64,000 nt of DNA from Anncaliia algerae PRA339. Its lineage: Eukaryota > Microsporidia > Tubulinosematidae. Positions 42,946-54,297 of this stretch are shown one piece after another. The stretch covers positions 16,651-80,650 of the forward strand of contig KK365161.1 of assembly GCA_000385875.2 (NCBI GenBank), read 5' to 3'. A program made the translations under genes and the position numbers. How positions within the stretch are numbered: the stretch's first letter is position 1; each line of letters starts with the position of its first letter. Under the pieces are notes generated by a model. The model was not told the DNA's origin. It saw nothing but the letters and a program-made list of their open reading frames with translations, and did no database searches.

Positions 42946-44094
42946 ATGATAGACTACCTTTCTTTCTTAAAAGAATGCTTAACACCATTTCACACAGTAA
43001 AATACATAAAAGATTTATTAAACAATTGTGGATTTAAGGAATATAAAATAAATGATAAATTACAAACAGGAAAATATTATTATATTTACAGAACAATGAT
43101 GGTAATCTTTAAAATTCCAAAGAATCCTTCGTTTTTCAGAATAATAGGTACACACAATGATTCACCAGTGCTTAAACTTAAGCCAAATCCATTTTTCTCT
43201 TCCGGAAATATGACTATGTTAAACCTAAAAACCTACGGTGGAGGCTTATTTCATACATTTTTTGATAGACCACTTGTGTTAGGTGGATTGATAATATCAA
43301 AAGATGGAGAAAAAGTGATAACAATGAAGGATGTAGCATATATTCCTAGTTTAGCACCCCATTCAGCCAGAGAAATATACAAAGATGGATTCACTTATAA
43401 CAGGGAGGACCATTTAAAAGCAATACTTTTAAAAGAAGAATTGAAGGAATTGTTATCTGATGCATTAAGTTTTGATTTGTCACTAATTGAAGAGAGAATC
43501 ACTGACACCGGTGAATTTATTCTGTCGGGTAGGCAGGATAATTTAAGCAGCACTTACTGTGCAGTTAAAGCTATAATTGATGATGTTTCAAATGATTTTG
43601 TAAGTATGGTAAGTATCTTTGATCATGAAGAAATAGGAAGTGAGACTGTTTCTGGCGCGCAGAGTTCAGTATTTTCTTCTTTAATTGATAATATTAGCAG
43701 GCATTTAAATATTCACACTTTCACAACTTCTATGTTTTTATCAGCTGATGCAGGTCATTGTGATCATCCTAATTATGCAGAAAGAGCTGATAAACACCAT
43801 CCTGTGAAATTTAATGAAGGCACAATCATAAAGTATGGTTCAGGTTATGCAACTGAGGTATATGGAAGCAGCTTTATAAAAACATTGAATGGTAAATACC
43901 AAATCATGAATGTTAAAAATAATGTTCCATGTGGTGGTACAATTGGATCAATGGTAAGTGTTAAATTGGGAATTCCTAGTGTTGATGTTGGTGTACCATT
44001 ATTAGGAATGCATTCCTGCTGTGAAATTGTTGCTAAAAAAGATATTGATTTCCTATCTGAATTAATGGTTGAATTCTTTAATAAAAATGGTTAG
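42946..44094 (+). CDS. DNPEP: Aspartyl aminopeptidase (M18 family)
   Basis: The 382-residue metallopeptidase removes N-terminal Asp or Glu from peptides. Metal-site blocks are in order: GTHNDSPVLKLKP (first His), DHEEIGSETVSGAQSS (catalytic Glu pair), SADAGHCDHPNYAERADKHH (Asp and neighbouring His), and the C-terminal CGGTIGSMVSVKLGIPSVDVG with LLGMHSCCE (final zinc His). The family is usually 450-490 residues, so loops have been trimmed but every core block is present. It is probably cytosolic, since no signal peptide is visible. The start gives MIDYLSFLKECLTPFHTV, as expected for the M18 N-terminal helix. It converges on BET3. Confidence 0.95.
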   Translation: MIDYLSFLKECLTPFHTVKYIKDLLNNCGFKEYKINDKLQTGKYYYIYRTMMVIFKIPKNPSFFRIIGTHNDSPVLKLKPNPFFSSGNMTMLNLKTYGGGLFHTFFDRPLVLGGLIISKDGEKVITMKDVAYIPSLAPHSAREIYKDGFTYNREDHLKAILLKEELKELLSDALSFDLSLIEERITDTGEFILSGRQDNLSSTYCAVKAIIDDVSNDFVSMVSIFDHEEIGSETVSGAQSSVFSSLIDNISRHLNIHTFTTSMFLSADAGHCDHPNYAERADKHHPVKFNEGTIIKYGSGYATEVYGSSFIKTLNGKYQIMNVKNNVPCGGTIGSMVSVKLGIPSVDVGVPLLGMHSCCEIVAKKDIDFLSELMVEFFNKNG

Positions 44095-44387
44095 TTACGT
44101 TGATTTTGTCTTCAAAAATTTATGATTATTTATATTTTCATAGGAAGCCTGAATCTTTAAAATATTTTTTTTGAATTTATCAAAAATTATGTCAAAATTT
44201 TATTATAAACATTGACATTTAATTTATAAAATATATTACTTTTGAGAATGAGAGTTCTTTATAAAATTATTATTTAAAGGAAAGTTAATATTCATAAAAT
44301 GACGTAATTATCCATAATAATATTAAAAATAGTAATTGTTAAATTTTATTAATTTGTTAAATTTTTGTTCTCTATATCTTTATAAAT

Positions 44388-44783
44388 CTAATTATTGGAT
44401 AGAATATTTATAATAAATAATTTCTCTTTCTCATCCACAACTACTGAAACAGCATCCTTACAAGAAAACTTAAGTAAAACCTCCAAGAGACCAGCTAATA
44501 ACTCTAGTGTTTTTTGATCATAAAGAAAGAAATTTTCCATGAATACTCTTTCCCCAATCACTTTAGGAGAGAAATTAAAGTATTCCTCAAAGAATTTCTT
44601 AGCCTCTATTGCTAATTCAAATGCATTATCAGCCTTAACTAACTTTGTCCTTGCAAGAAAATCATCTGATAATCTTGTTCCTAGGCGTGATCCTATTTTT
44701 CTGGGATGAGTGTCTGTCTGTTTAAGGAATTCTATCAGTAAAACTTTACAAAATGATTCATCAACCTTTTCTATTCCTGGCAT
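44388..44783 (-). CDS. BET3: TRAPP subunit Bet3
   Basis: The 131-residue protein is a short Bet3/TRAPPC3-like subunit of the TRAPP tether, which receives ER vesicles at the Golgi and activates Rab1/Ypt1. The signature IGSRLGTRLSDDFLARTKL (about 31-49) corresponds to the MGxxIGxRLVEDFLARS block of Bet3. The following helix-rich part (AIEAKKFFEEYFNFSP) and the strands near the C-terminus (VSVVVDEKEKLFIINIL) fit the family fold. Bet3 is usually 170-195 residues, so this is reduced. A CCC signal lies five bases before the ATG (44789-44791 on the template), supporting the start. Confidence 0.85.
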   Translation of the reverse strand: MPGIEKVDESFCKVLLIEFLKQTDTHPRKIGSRLGTRLSDDFLARTKLVKADNAFELAIEAKKFFEEYFNFSPKVIGERVFMENFFLYDQKTLELLAGLLEVLLKFSCKDAVSVVVDEKEKLFIINILSNN

Positions 44784-46823
44784 TCAAAGGGTATATTTTT
44801 TTATTTTAAATGTTTTTTAACCAATAAGAATAATTAATATAAATTTTAAGTATAGATGTCGTAACTGATAAATGGTTAAAGGATTTATAAAACGAAACTG
44901 ATTTAAAGTATTAATAAATCCCTATGATTGGTTAAAAATATATTAAATGTATATTTTTAGGTGTTTCATTATTAAAATACACAATTAATTCTTATATTAA
45001 ATAAATCATTATTGATTTTCTTTGTTTATATAAGATTATTTTTGATTTAATTTTAATAAATAATTTTTAATTTTTTAATTAATCAAAAAGTAATTAAATT
45101 TACACAAAGATATTGAAAATATATTTTTAATAAAAACCTTAAAAAAACTAAAAAGAATAAAAAAATAAAACTAATGAAATTAATTTCATATTTATTTTTA
45201 ATGCAAATGATAAAGCTAAGTAAATATAAAATATATTTTTAATATTTTTTTTAGTAAAATTTAAAGGTAAAGAAATTTACTTTATAATCTATGAATTAAC
45301 TGAAGAATATTTATATTTAGAAAAATGCTAATTCTAAAAAAAGCTTTATCCTTATAAGCATTGTAAATATTTTATAAATATTTAATATTTCTTACCAACA
45401 TATATTATTTTTTTTTAAAATAAAATCATTTACAATACTTTCTAACCAATTCATATGTAATTTATCAAATTGTTTTAGATCCAATTTTTTCTTTATACTT
45501 GTAAATAATATTCCTCAATAAAAACAATAAATTTGTTACTTTAAAATTTTTTACATTGAATAAATTAATAAAAATTCTCAAACCTATTAAAAATTATAAA
45601 TATACTTAATAAGAGATATTTTTAAACATTTAAATTCTTAAGCAAAATCAGTAAAATAATTTACTTCTATTTTTATGTAATTACTGAGAAAATCAATGTT
45701 TAAAATACTATAACTTGTCCCTTGAACTTCTTAAATTCACTAAACAATTAAAATTTACCCTAATTAAATAAGAAATTACCTAAGGAAATTATATACTAAT
45801 TATAAAGAATAAATATTGACACGGTTTGAATATTAGTTGCTCTATTTAGTTAAGATTAACAATTAGAACATTATTTATATGTGGAGAAATCCTCCCAAAT
45901 CATCACAATTAGATTCAGTTTTAAAGATTTTGTAATTTTTTATCAGCTGAGATATTCTTTAATTTAAACCACTAGTATACTTAAGTAGCTAAAAATGAAA
46001 GGTCTTTAGTTTATGTTTTACATATTATAATTGTTGAAGGTTCTTTATAAGTAGCTTAAGATTAGTAGATGTAAATAAATTTATATTTCTAAAAGATAAA
46101 ATACACTAATAAAATATTCTTAGGTGAATGGTTTGAATTATATGTTGTTTGTAATAACAAATAACACAATTGTCTTATTATTTTTACAAGGATCATGTAG
46201 AAAATATATAGAATATAATCAAAAAATGAATGAAATTTAAATATATAATTTAAACCGACTTTGAAAGATTAATAATTACTTAATACTTTTAGTAATTCTA
46301 CTATAAAACAAATAGTCCTAAAACATTACTGTTTCTACTATAAAATATCTGTGTAAACAAAATTAAAAAGTATTGAAAGTTTTAAATATTAACTTCACAT
46401 ACAAAAAAGATTATTATTTAAAATGATTGTTTAATAAATAAGTTGTTTTAAAAGGGAAAAATTATTTTGAGGGACAAAAATAAATTTATTAAATCAGTGC
46501 ATAAAGTAAATATATTTTGATGTTGATTTATTTTGAATTTAAGTTTTCATATTTATTTTTGATTTAAATCAATCATCCATTTAATTAAAATTTATTTATT
46601 TTGATTAAATCTCTTCATTTGGATATAAAGAATTAACTTTAAACAATAATATTATTCCTTATTATCATTAAAAAGAATGATTATATAATTTAATCAATAA
46701 AATATACCTTAACATGATGAATAAAATATCAGAAATATTTTATGGTTGTTAATTAAATATATATTTTAGTTTCAATATATTCATCTAATCAATGTAATTA
46801 TATTCATTTGTATTATTTATTTA
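44784..46823. other. Intergenic, nothing recognised
   Basis: Two kilobases of extremely AT-rich DNA upstream of BET3 and downstream of the copper ATPase. I see no coding frame, RNA gene or transposon motif. Confidence 0.45.
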
Positions 46824-48878
46824 TTATAATAAAGTATTGATTATTACTGATAGTGAAGAGATCATCATAATATAGCAGGAGACATTTGGTGATACATGAA
46901 TATTCCATTTATAAAACAAACCAGTAGCAAATGGAATGCTTATAAAATTATAAACACAAGATAATAAAATATTTAAGTTAACCTTTCTCGTTAATTTCTT
47001 CTTCATTATTAACAAATCAACCAATAAATTTAAATCTTCCTTTAAAAACACTATGTTTGCTAAAGTATTGAACCTAGAAAAAGAAATCCCAATGTCTGAT
47101 ACACTGAGTGCTGCCGAATCATTTATACCATCACCTATCATTAAAACATTACCCTTTTTCTTGTATTCATTGATTATTTTCATCTTTTCTTCTGAGGAGG
47201 CATTGAAAAATATGTGATTTAAATTTAATTTTTCACATGTCTTTTGAGCGTTCTCTTTTCTGTCTCCTGTTATCACTGCACAGTAATAGTTCATACTTCT
47301 TAGTTTATTTATGCATTCAATGCTTTCCTCCCTTAATTTATCACTTAAGACAAAATATCCAACCAAAATATTATTAAGCGAAACATAAGTTTTATTTGAA
47401 TCTTTTTTAGTTTTAGTAACAAATATATCTGTTCCTATTTTGATATGGTAAATGTTTTTGTTTACTTCCAATATAGCTTCTATCCCTAATGATGAAAAAT
47501 AATGTTTTTTGTGTAATGCAACAGGAATCTGTTTATCATTTATGACTAATTCATTTGAAAAGAAAAACAATGCTCTACCAATAGGATGATCTTCTTCCTT
47601 TTCAATTGTTCTTATTAGTTGTAATATTAATGATTTATCATTATAAAATATTTTATATTCTGATACTGTAAATTTTCCTTCCGTTAATGTTCCTGTTTTA
47701 TCAAAAAATATATAATTTACATTCTTAAGTAAAGGATTTATATCTTTAATTAAAATATTCTTTCTTAATGAATCATAATTGAAAATTAAGAATGCCATCG
47801 GAATAGCAATTGAAAATGCACAAGGGCAAGCAATTATTACAACTGAAAGTGCTGCTTTAAATGAATTAAATAAAATAAAGGATTCTTTTTTTAATAATCT
47901 AATAACTATATTTATATTAAATATTACAAAGGAAAAATACTTAATATTCCTTGTAAAATTTGAAAATATTTTACTTTCATAAATGAAATTAAAAGAATTT
48001 TCTTCTATAAATTTATGTATTCTACTGATAAAAGAATCTTTTGCTAGATTTTCTACCTTTAAATAAAAACTTTTAGAAATATTTTGAGTGCCTGCATAAA
48101 TAAAGGAGCCTTGTTTCTTGTATATTAAGTTACACTCACCAGTAAGATTAGCTTCATTTATATATGTACTGCCTTTGTAAACAGTACCATCAGCTGGGAT
48201 ATAGCTTCCCTCCTCAATAAGTAAAATATCTCCAATATTTATCTCTGATTTATTACTTGTATTCGTAAATGTATTTTTACCCTTTATAAAATTATTATTT
48301 TGAATTAATTTCAATATTTTAGTGTTCTTGATTTGAATTGTTTCTTGTAAAAATTTTCCTAAGAATACAAAAAGAATGATTGTTGTAGCAGTATCTAAAA
48401 GAGAAGTGGTTTCTTTTGCATTATTATAATCCCATAGAGAGAACATGGCTAAAATATAAGAAGCGAAGGCTCCATTTAGTATGAATGAATCTGAACTTAA
48501 CAACTTTTTGTTATTTACTTTTAAAATTACCAATAATACAGGAATAAAAGACAGAATAAAATTTGTTAACAAATTATAATACAAAATGTTAACAAAATTT
48601 TGTAAAATAAAGACGCATAAATTTATGTAGAAAAGACCAGACCATTTATATTCATATTTTTCACATTTAAATCCATATGATTTTAAAATACTGATTATTT
48701 TATTATAATCGATTAGGTTTGCATCATAGCATATTTTACTTTGTTTCAAAAACAAGTTAACTCTTACTTTGTATATTCCCTCAATATCAATTAAGGCTTT
48801 TTTTATTTTTTCTGAGCATTGATAACAAGTGATGTTTTGAATTGTAAAAATATCAGAAACTATTCTACTCTTGTTCAT
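46824..48878 (-). CDS. CCC2: Copper-transporting P1B-type ATPase
   Basis: The 684-residue heavy-metal pump is related to Ccc2/ATP7. An N-terminal heavy-metal domain contains CYQC (C18 and C21, the CxxC copper site). Then come membrane helices, the actuator motif TGEC (246-249, usually TGES), the copper-selecting CPC (351-353) in ACPCAFSIAIP, the phosphorylated D393 in DKTGTLTEG, HP (431-432) in the nucleotide domain, and GDGINDSAAL. The last pair of helices ends the protein. It has only one metal domain, against two in yeast and six in humans. It would load copper into the secretory pathway or expel it. No CCC signal; the start gives the metal domain directly. The Cys in place of Ser in TGES is unusual. 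Confidence 0.95.
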   Translation of the reverse strand: MNKSRIVSDIFTIQNITCYQCSEKIKKALIDIEGIYKVRVNLFLKQSKICYDANLIDYNKIISILKSYGFKCEKYEYKWSGLFYINLCVFILQNFVNILYYNLLTNFILSFIPVLLVILKVNNKKLLSSDSFILNGAFASYILAMFSLWDYNNAKETTSLLDTATTIILFVFLGKFLQETIQIKNTKILKLIQNNNFIKGKNTFTNTSNKSEINIGDILLIEEGSYIPADGTVYKGSTYINEANLTGECNLIYKKQGSFIYAGTQNISKSFYLKVENLAKDSFISRIHKFIEENSFNFIYESKIFSNFTRNIKYFSFVIFNINIVIRLLKKESFILFNSFKAALSVVIIACPCAFSIAIPMAFLIFNYDSLRKNILIKDINPLLKNVNYIFFDKTGTLTEGKFTVSEYKIFYNDKSLILQLIRTIEKEEDHPIGRALFFFSNELVINDKQIPVALHKKHYFSSLGIEAILEVNKNIYHIKIGTDIFVTKTKKDSNKTYVSLNNILVGYFVLSDKLREESIECINKLRSMNYYCAVITGDRKENAQKTCEKLNLNHIFFNASSEEKMKIINEYKKKGNVLMIGDGINDSAALSVSDIGISFSRFNTLANIVFLKEDLNLLVDLLIMKKKLTRKVNLNILLSCVYNFISIPFATGLFYKWNIHVSPNVSCYIMMISSLSVIINTLL

Positions 48879-50495
48879 TTTTTATGCAAGAAATTTAATA
48901 CTTCAGCTTTTTATTTATCAATTAAGTTAATTTTATGAAATTTTTGCTTTTATTCAAGAAATTTTATTTTTATTAAAATTCTCGTTAATTGATGCGTGTA
49001 ATTTTAAGTTACTAATAAGCATTTATTTGATAAAAATATAATATTTCCACAAAAAAATGCTTTTGTTAATTTCATTTTCTAAAATCAATAAAAATTAGAT
49101 TAAAATTACATTAAGTTCATTTCTTACCTTAAATTTGTGTTAAAAAGCAATCAAAAAAGAAAAATTGAAGGATCATTGATAATTAAATAATAACAAGCCT
49201 TTGTTTCTTTTATAGGACTTTTTTTGACTTCAGCAAATTTTTTTAAATCTTTTTACTTCAAAAAATATGATTACAAAAAATAGATCATAACAGTTCAATA
49301 TTTCTATCTTAAATTTATTATCTTTATAAGACTGAAAGTATTAATTTATAATTGGTATAAGCTAAACTCAATTATTAAGAAGACTTTCAAATAAGGAAGA
49401 TATTTTATATAAATTTCTCCAAAATTAATTTCATAACAAATCAAGTTTTAAGATACTAACTTGAATCAAGCAAAAGCTAAAAGAATATAAAAAATTATTC
49501 TCTCTTCAAACACTAACACAATATATTGAATATTAAAATTTAAAATTCTTTCACAAGAGTTTTTAAAAAATTTAAGATAAAAACAAAATAAAAAAATGAA
49601 TTAAATTTTGGTATTAAGCAATAACGTTGTCGATACATCACATTTTGGGAAAGTGAAAATAAAATTTTTGTAGAATCATATTTTTTAAATTTCTTTCTTT
49701 TGCCTTAATAGATGATAAATTTAAATTGTTTTAATTATTATATTTTCCTCCCCAAAAGTATTTTATCACATAAACACAAAAATATAACATTCCAATATAA
49801 AAACACCCCTATAAGAGAAAACCTTCGTTAATCAAATAAAGAAATACATGGAATAATTTAAAATAATGATAAAAAACTTGCTTGATTTAATTTTAATCAT
49901 CATTTTAACATTATATTAAAATCAAGTAAAACAATACTAAGAAAAGAGGGCTTTATAAAGAAATAAGCAGAATTTTCATTAAATAAAATATAAATTTGAG
50001 ATATAAATTATTTCTATAAATTTATAGTGAAGAAGGTGTAAACCTACATCTAAAGGAATTGTTTGTAAATTACCAAATCTGGTAATATTATTATAAAATA
50101 TAATCAAATTGATAGATACATTAAGCTTTTCCTTTATAAAATATTGCGTATTTGTTACATTAATTCCAAAAAGTACTGATTAACTATTAAAACGGAAAAC
50201 AAGAAATTTAAATTTATTAAAGAAAGTTCTTTATAAAATGATCTGCTAAATCTTTCTAAAATAAAAAATATTAATTTAAAAGAAATATAATCTTTTATAA
50301 ATTGTATAGTCATTGTTATGTGATAATATAATTATATCCTAAAAATATAAATTTATGTATTCCTTTATTTAATGTCAATATTTCTGTTAATATAAGAGTC
50401 ATAAGTTAATAATATTTCTTACTTTAAGAAATTTAAAATATTCTTAACAAAAAATAAGTCAAAGAAAAGAGAAAACTTTACTTCATAACATTTAT
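48879..50495. other. Intergenic, nothing recognised
   Basis: AT-rich sequence upstream of the copper ATPase and downstream of beta-tubulin. No reading frame or motif stands out. Confidence 0.45.
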
Positions 50496-51815
50496 TTATT
50501 CTTTAAGCTCAAATTCATCAACTTCAACTGTTGCATTTTGATACTGTTGATATTCTGATAGAAGATCATTCATATTGGATTCGGCCTCAGCAAATTCCAT
50601 TTCATCCATGCCTTCACCAGTATACCAGTGCAAGAAGGCTTTCCTTCTGAACATAACTGAAAACTGATCAGAAATTCTCTTAAACAATTCTTGAATAGAA
50701 GTTGAGTTACCAATAAATGTAGCACTCATTTCTAAACCACTTGGAGGAATGTCACAAACTGCAGTTTTAACATTGTTAGGAATCCATTCTACAAAGTTCT
50801 TGTTGTTTTTGGTTTGTACACTAAGCATTTGTTCATCAACATCCTTCATTGAAATGCTTCCTCTGAAAAATGCTGCTACTGTCAAATACCTGCCATTTTT
50901 AGGGTCAGATGCTGCCATCATATTTTTACTATCAAACATTTGAGATGTTAATTCAGCAACTGTATAATTTCTGTATTGAGAAGTTCCCCTTGCAACTAAT
51001 GGAGCAAATCCTACTATAAAAAAATGAAGTCTTGGGAACGGAATCATATTTACTGCAAGCTTTCTAAGATCTGCGTTTAATTGTCCTGGGAATCTAAGAC
51101 ATGTAGTAATTCCACTCATTACGTAAGAAACCAAATTATTAAGATCGCCGTATCCAGGATTTGTTAGCTTAAGTGTCTTTGAACAAATTTCATAAAGAGC
51201 CTCATTATCAATGCAAAAGGTCTCATCGGCATTCTCAACTAATTGATGGATAGACAATGTAGCATTGTATGGTTCAACAACAGTGTCACTTACCTTGGGA
51301 GATGGTACAACTGAAAATGTACACATCATTCTGTCAGGGAACTCTTCTCTGATTTTAGAAATCAATAAAGTACCCATACCAGCACCTGTTCCACCACCAA
51401 GTGAATGTGTAATCTGGAAACCTTGTAGGCATTCTGCATTCTCTGCTTCCTTTCTTACTGAATCCATTACCATATCAACCAATTCAGCTCCTTCTGTATA
51501 ATGTCCCTTTGCCCAATTATTACCAGCACCAGATTGTCCAAATATAAAGTTATCTGGCCTAAAAAGAGGTCCTAGAGGACCTTGTTTCACAGTGTCCATT
51601 GTTCCCGGCTCTAAATCTACTAGAATAGCTCTGGGAACATACTTTTTAGAAGAAGATTCTGAAAAATATACATTTATCCTTTCCAATTGTTCTGGCTTAC
51701 TGCCTACGTATACACCGTCACCATTAATTGCATGTTCTTCACTCAACACTTCCCAAAATTTAGATCCTATTTGGTTACCACATTGTCCTGTCTGCAGATG
51801 AATTATTTCTCTCAT
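50496..51815 (-). CDS. TUB2: Beta-tubulin
   Basis: The 439-residue protein is a complete beta-tubulin with the autoregulatory MREI start, the GTP-binding GGGTGAGMG (140-148) and the conserved C-terminal helices. The tail is short (EVDEFELKE). The six positions associated with benzimidazole sensitivity in microsporidia and fungi read C165, F167, E198, F200, R241 and V268, the sensitive state. Beta-tubulin builds the intranuclear spindle. It is probably well expressed: its G+C content is clearly above that of its neighbours. The CCC signal two bases before the ATG (ACCCATATG) is the same as in SAC1 and the CH-domain gene. Confidence 0.99.
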   Translation of the reverse strand: MREIIHLQTGQCGNQIGSKFWEVLSEEHAINGDGVYVGSKPEQLERINVYFSESSSKKYVPRAILVDLEPGTMDTVKQGPLGPLFRPDNFIFGQSGAGNNWAKGHYTEGAELVDMVMDSVRKEAENAECLQGFQITHSLGGGTGAGMGTLLISKIREEFPDRMMCTFSVVPSPKVSDTVVEPYNATLSIHQLVENADETFCIDNEALYEICSKTLKLTNPGYGDLNNLVSYVMSGITTCLRFPGQLNADLRKLAVNMIPFPRLHFFIVGFAPLVARGTSQYRNYTVAELTSQMFDSKNMMAASDPKNGRYLTVAAFFRGSISMKDVDEQMLSVQTKNNKNFVEWIPNNVKTAVCDIPPSGLEMSATFIGNSTSIQELFKRISDQFSVMFRRKAFLHWYTGEGMDEMEFAEAESNMNDLLSEYQQYQNATVEVDEFELKE

Positions 51816-52397
51816 ATGGGTTTTTAAATTTTAATTTTAATAACCTTAAATTAAATAAAAAATAAATTATATTATTCATAAAAAATAAAATTCCAATTTT
51901 CATATGAATTATGATTTCATAGGAAGAAAAGGCCAAAAAAATAAAGTAAAAAAATAAAATAGTTCTAAATAAAGAAAAATTAGGATTAAGATTACATTCA
52001 AAATATACATAAAAATTTAATATTTTCATATAGCTCTTCATTTAAACACTCGTAGCTCAAATTAAAAGCATCTTTTATTGCATATGATACAAGAAAAACC
52101 TAGACTCATCAATTTAAAAATAGAATAAGTATGAGAATACAATATTAATAAAAATTATCCATCTTAAAATACCAAGAACTCTTGCTTATTATGATTTAAG
52201 GTCAAAAAAAATTAAATTAAATTTTTACATTTGGCTTAATGATTTCCTGTGGGAATTTTTTTTTCTGCCCCTATCCTAAATAAATTTAGCTTTAAAAAAA
52301 ATTTAAAATATCAAAAAGAGATCGGACAGTATATATTTGCCTCCAAAATATAAAAAATTCCGGTCGGTTTAAGATACACATTAAAATATTTTGAACA
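51816..52397. other. Beta-tubulin upstream region
   Basis: Contains the CCC signal at 51818-51820 (template strand) and the presumed promoter. The far part abuts the left inverted repeat of transposon C. A minus frame of 88 codons (51775-52041) overlaps the tubulin start in another frame and is not supported. Confidence 0.45.
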
Positions 52398-53528
52398 TGG
52401 CACTTCTTTACTTTCCTCCCCACATTCTAAAGGGAGAGTACCCTTAAATTTCAAAAACAGCATTCAAATAAATCTAAAATAAAAAATAAAAATTAAAGGA
52501 GAAAAATAAATAAAATTTGAATTAAAAGATAACTAATTTAATTCAAATTCTCCTTTTACATAATCAAAAAATGTCACTAAGCTATTGAAAATCTTTATTT
52601 CCACATATATTCCCTTAAATTAAGGTCAAAAGTTGTCCTATGTGTACCATACCTTTTTTTGCTACCATTTTTAACTTTTTTCTGTATCGATTCTACATGG
52701 TTTGTAGTGTCTCTTGTATGAAGGTCAATGAAGTTACGATTATGATTAACAGTATAGTGCCCGTAGTCGAGTTCACACAAAGCATTATATATTCTGGCGC
52801 AGTCTGAATGAATACTACTGCCTGGCCCAATATATCTTGCAATTATTGGAAAATAGTTTCTCGCGTACAATCTGGCACTTTGACAAGAAAACCTATTTTT
52901 CCAATAACACATATCCACCAAAACCCCATTGAGTTCTTACAATCCTACCACGATTATACTTTCGGCTTAAAAAGGCCATTTTATCAACCTCCACAAACCT
53001 AACAATCCCACCAAGCATCGTAGGATGGATGATGAAATATTGGCTGCAGACTTCTCTGCAGGATGTTAACCATTTTACAATAGTTGCATCGCTGGTAATT
53101 CTACATTTTCTTTTGAGTTGTTCAAAAGGCGTCTCATTATTTATAAAAGAGTAAATAAATTACAGGATTTGTGAAAAACTTAGGTGTGATCCTTTAAAAA
53201 AAGTCCCTTTTCTTATGATTTTTCTTTTCTGCAACCTCTAACATTGAATCGAAAATAATACCCGTTGTTTTTCATTCCTTTATTCTTTCTGAGAGTCATT
53301 CCTTTGGAACAACAAAGAATAGACTCTCTTACTAGATTATAAAAATCAAAATCATTGATTTCGTCTAGCTGTTCTAACATGGATTTTAAATTTTTTAATT
53401 ATATATAGTTTTTTTCCATATTATACAATCTTATTTTTAATTCTACAATTAATTTAATTATTTTATATTTATTTATTTAATAATTAATAATTATTTTTAA
53501 AATGTGGGGGGAAAGTGAAGAAGTGCCA
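52398..53528 (-). mobile_element. ISXO2/Merlin-type DNA transposon, copy C
   Basis: Terminal inverted repeats of 28-29 bases bound the element: the left one begins TGGCACTTCTTTACTTTCC (52398-52426) and the right one ends GTGAAGAAGTGCCA (53501-53528), differing by one substitution and one indel. Inside, on the minus strand, is a decayed transposase. ATTTTG occurs on both sides, but on the left it is four bases from the end, so a target duplication is not secure. Length is 1,131 bp. The right repeat runs directly into the coding remains of copy A, so C probably inserted into or beside A. Confidence 0.75.
52595..53380 (-). pseudogene. Transposase of copy C, broken
   Basis: From an ATG at 53380 the frame reads MLEQLDEINDFDFYNLVRES and a worn zinc ribbon (C-C-x4-MTLRKN, then FNVRGCRKEKS), then stops near 53190. 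A second frame supplies NNETPFEQLKRKCRITSDAT, MLGGIVRFVEVDKMAF with the first catalytic Asp, and RKYNRGRIVRTQWGFGG. A third (52921-52595) supplies SSIHSDCARIYN with the second Asp and TTNHVESIQKKVKNG with the Glu, ending LREYMWK. All three catalytic residues survive, but at least two frame changes and two stops separate the parts. Confidence 0.75.
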
Positions 53529-54213
53529 ATTTTGGCGTAAAAACTTTAACAAATTAGATAAAATTCCTTTTAAAGTATCACATTTAAAAATTTGTGAGGT
53601 AATTAGGTTATTTGATTGGAGATTTAATGGTTTGAGAGCCAAAGACACTTCCTTTGTTCTAGGATATAGTAAAAGTAAAATTTGTAAGTTATTGAAGAAA
53701 CTTGAAGATTTGATAGTAGAAAAATATTACATTGGTATATAACCAAATGGAGAATCAAGCATTATGGTTGAAATAGATAAGAGTAAGTTTGGTAAAGTCA
53801 AATATCATAGAGGATATCGGGTAGATGGCGTCTGGGTTTTTGGTATGGTGAAAAGAATAAAAGAAAAACGAATTGTTACCATAGCTGTTACAGACATAAG
53901 TAGAGAAAATTTAATTTGTTTATTAAAAAAAAATGTTAGACAAGAATCTATAGTTTATAGAGACTCTTTTTTATCCTATTCAACTTTAAAAGAATATTTC
54001 TAAGATCATAAAGAAGTGAATCATTCGTTACATTTTCTTGATCATATATCACTTGTTCACATCAACATTATCGAAGGAAATTGGAATGGAATTAAATTAA
54101 CAATTCCTGCTAGAAAAAGAACTAAGAAATTGATTAGGTTACAATTAATAAGATTTATGCTAAAAAGAGAATATTTGTTTAATTATCTTGATATTTTATT
54201 AAATTATTTTTAA
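53529..54213 (+). pseudogene. Transposase of copy A, broken (Merlin group)
   Basis: One frame carries the body of a Merlin-type transposase: FWRKNFNKLDKIPFKVSHL, a helix-turn-helix (FVLGYSKSKICKLLKKLE), MVEIDKSKFGKVKYHRGYRV with the first Asp, WVFGMVKR, IVYRDSFLSYSTL with the second Asp, VHINIIEGNWNGIKLTIPAR with the Glu, and a C-terminal KREYLFNYLD. It is broken by in-frame TAA codons at 53740-53742 and 54001-54003. The zinc-ribbon N-terminus is missing, presumably cut off by insertion of copy C. It is less decayed than copies D, F and G. Confidence 0.8.
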
Positions 54214-54225
54214 CTTTTTAATTTA

Positions 54226-54233
54226 AATTTATT
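54226..54233 (+). repeat. Target-site duplication, left (AATTTATT)
   Basis: AATTTATT directly precedes the left end of element B and is repeated exactly at its right end (55427-55434). Eight-base duplications are usual for the IS1595/Merlin superfamily. Confidence 0.8.
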
Positions 54234-54297
54234 GGATCTTATCTATTATTTCCCCAGGGGGAAATAATAGATAAGTATAAAAAATCTATAACCCTCA

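Noticed and set aside
42930-42948. TTTTTTTAGG just before the aspartyl aminopeptidase start as a splice acceptor
   Set aside because: No matching donor or upstream exon; the ATG after it already gives a complete N-terminus.
51265-51501. Frames opposite beta-tubulin and other genes (for example 38463, 47779, 27214)
   Set aside because: Antisense shadows of well-identified genes.
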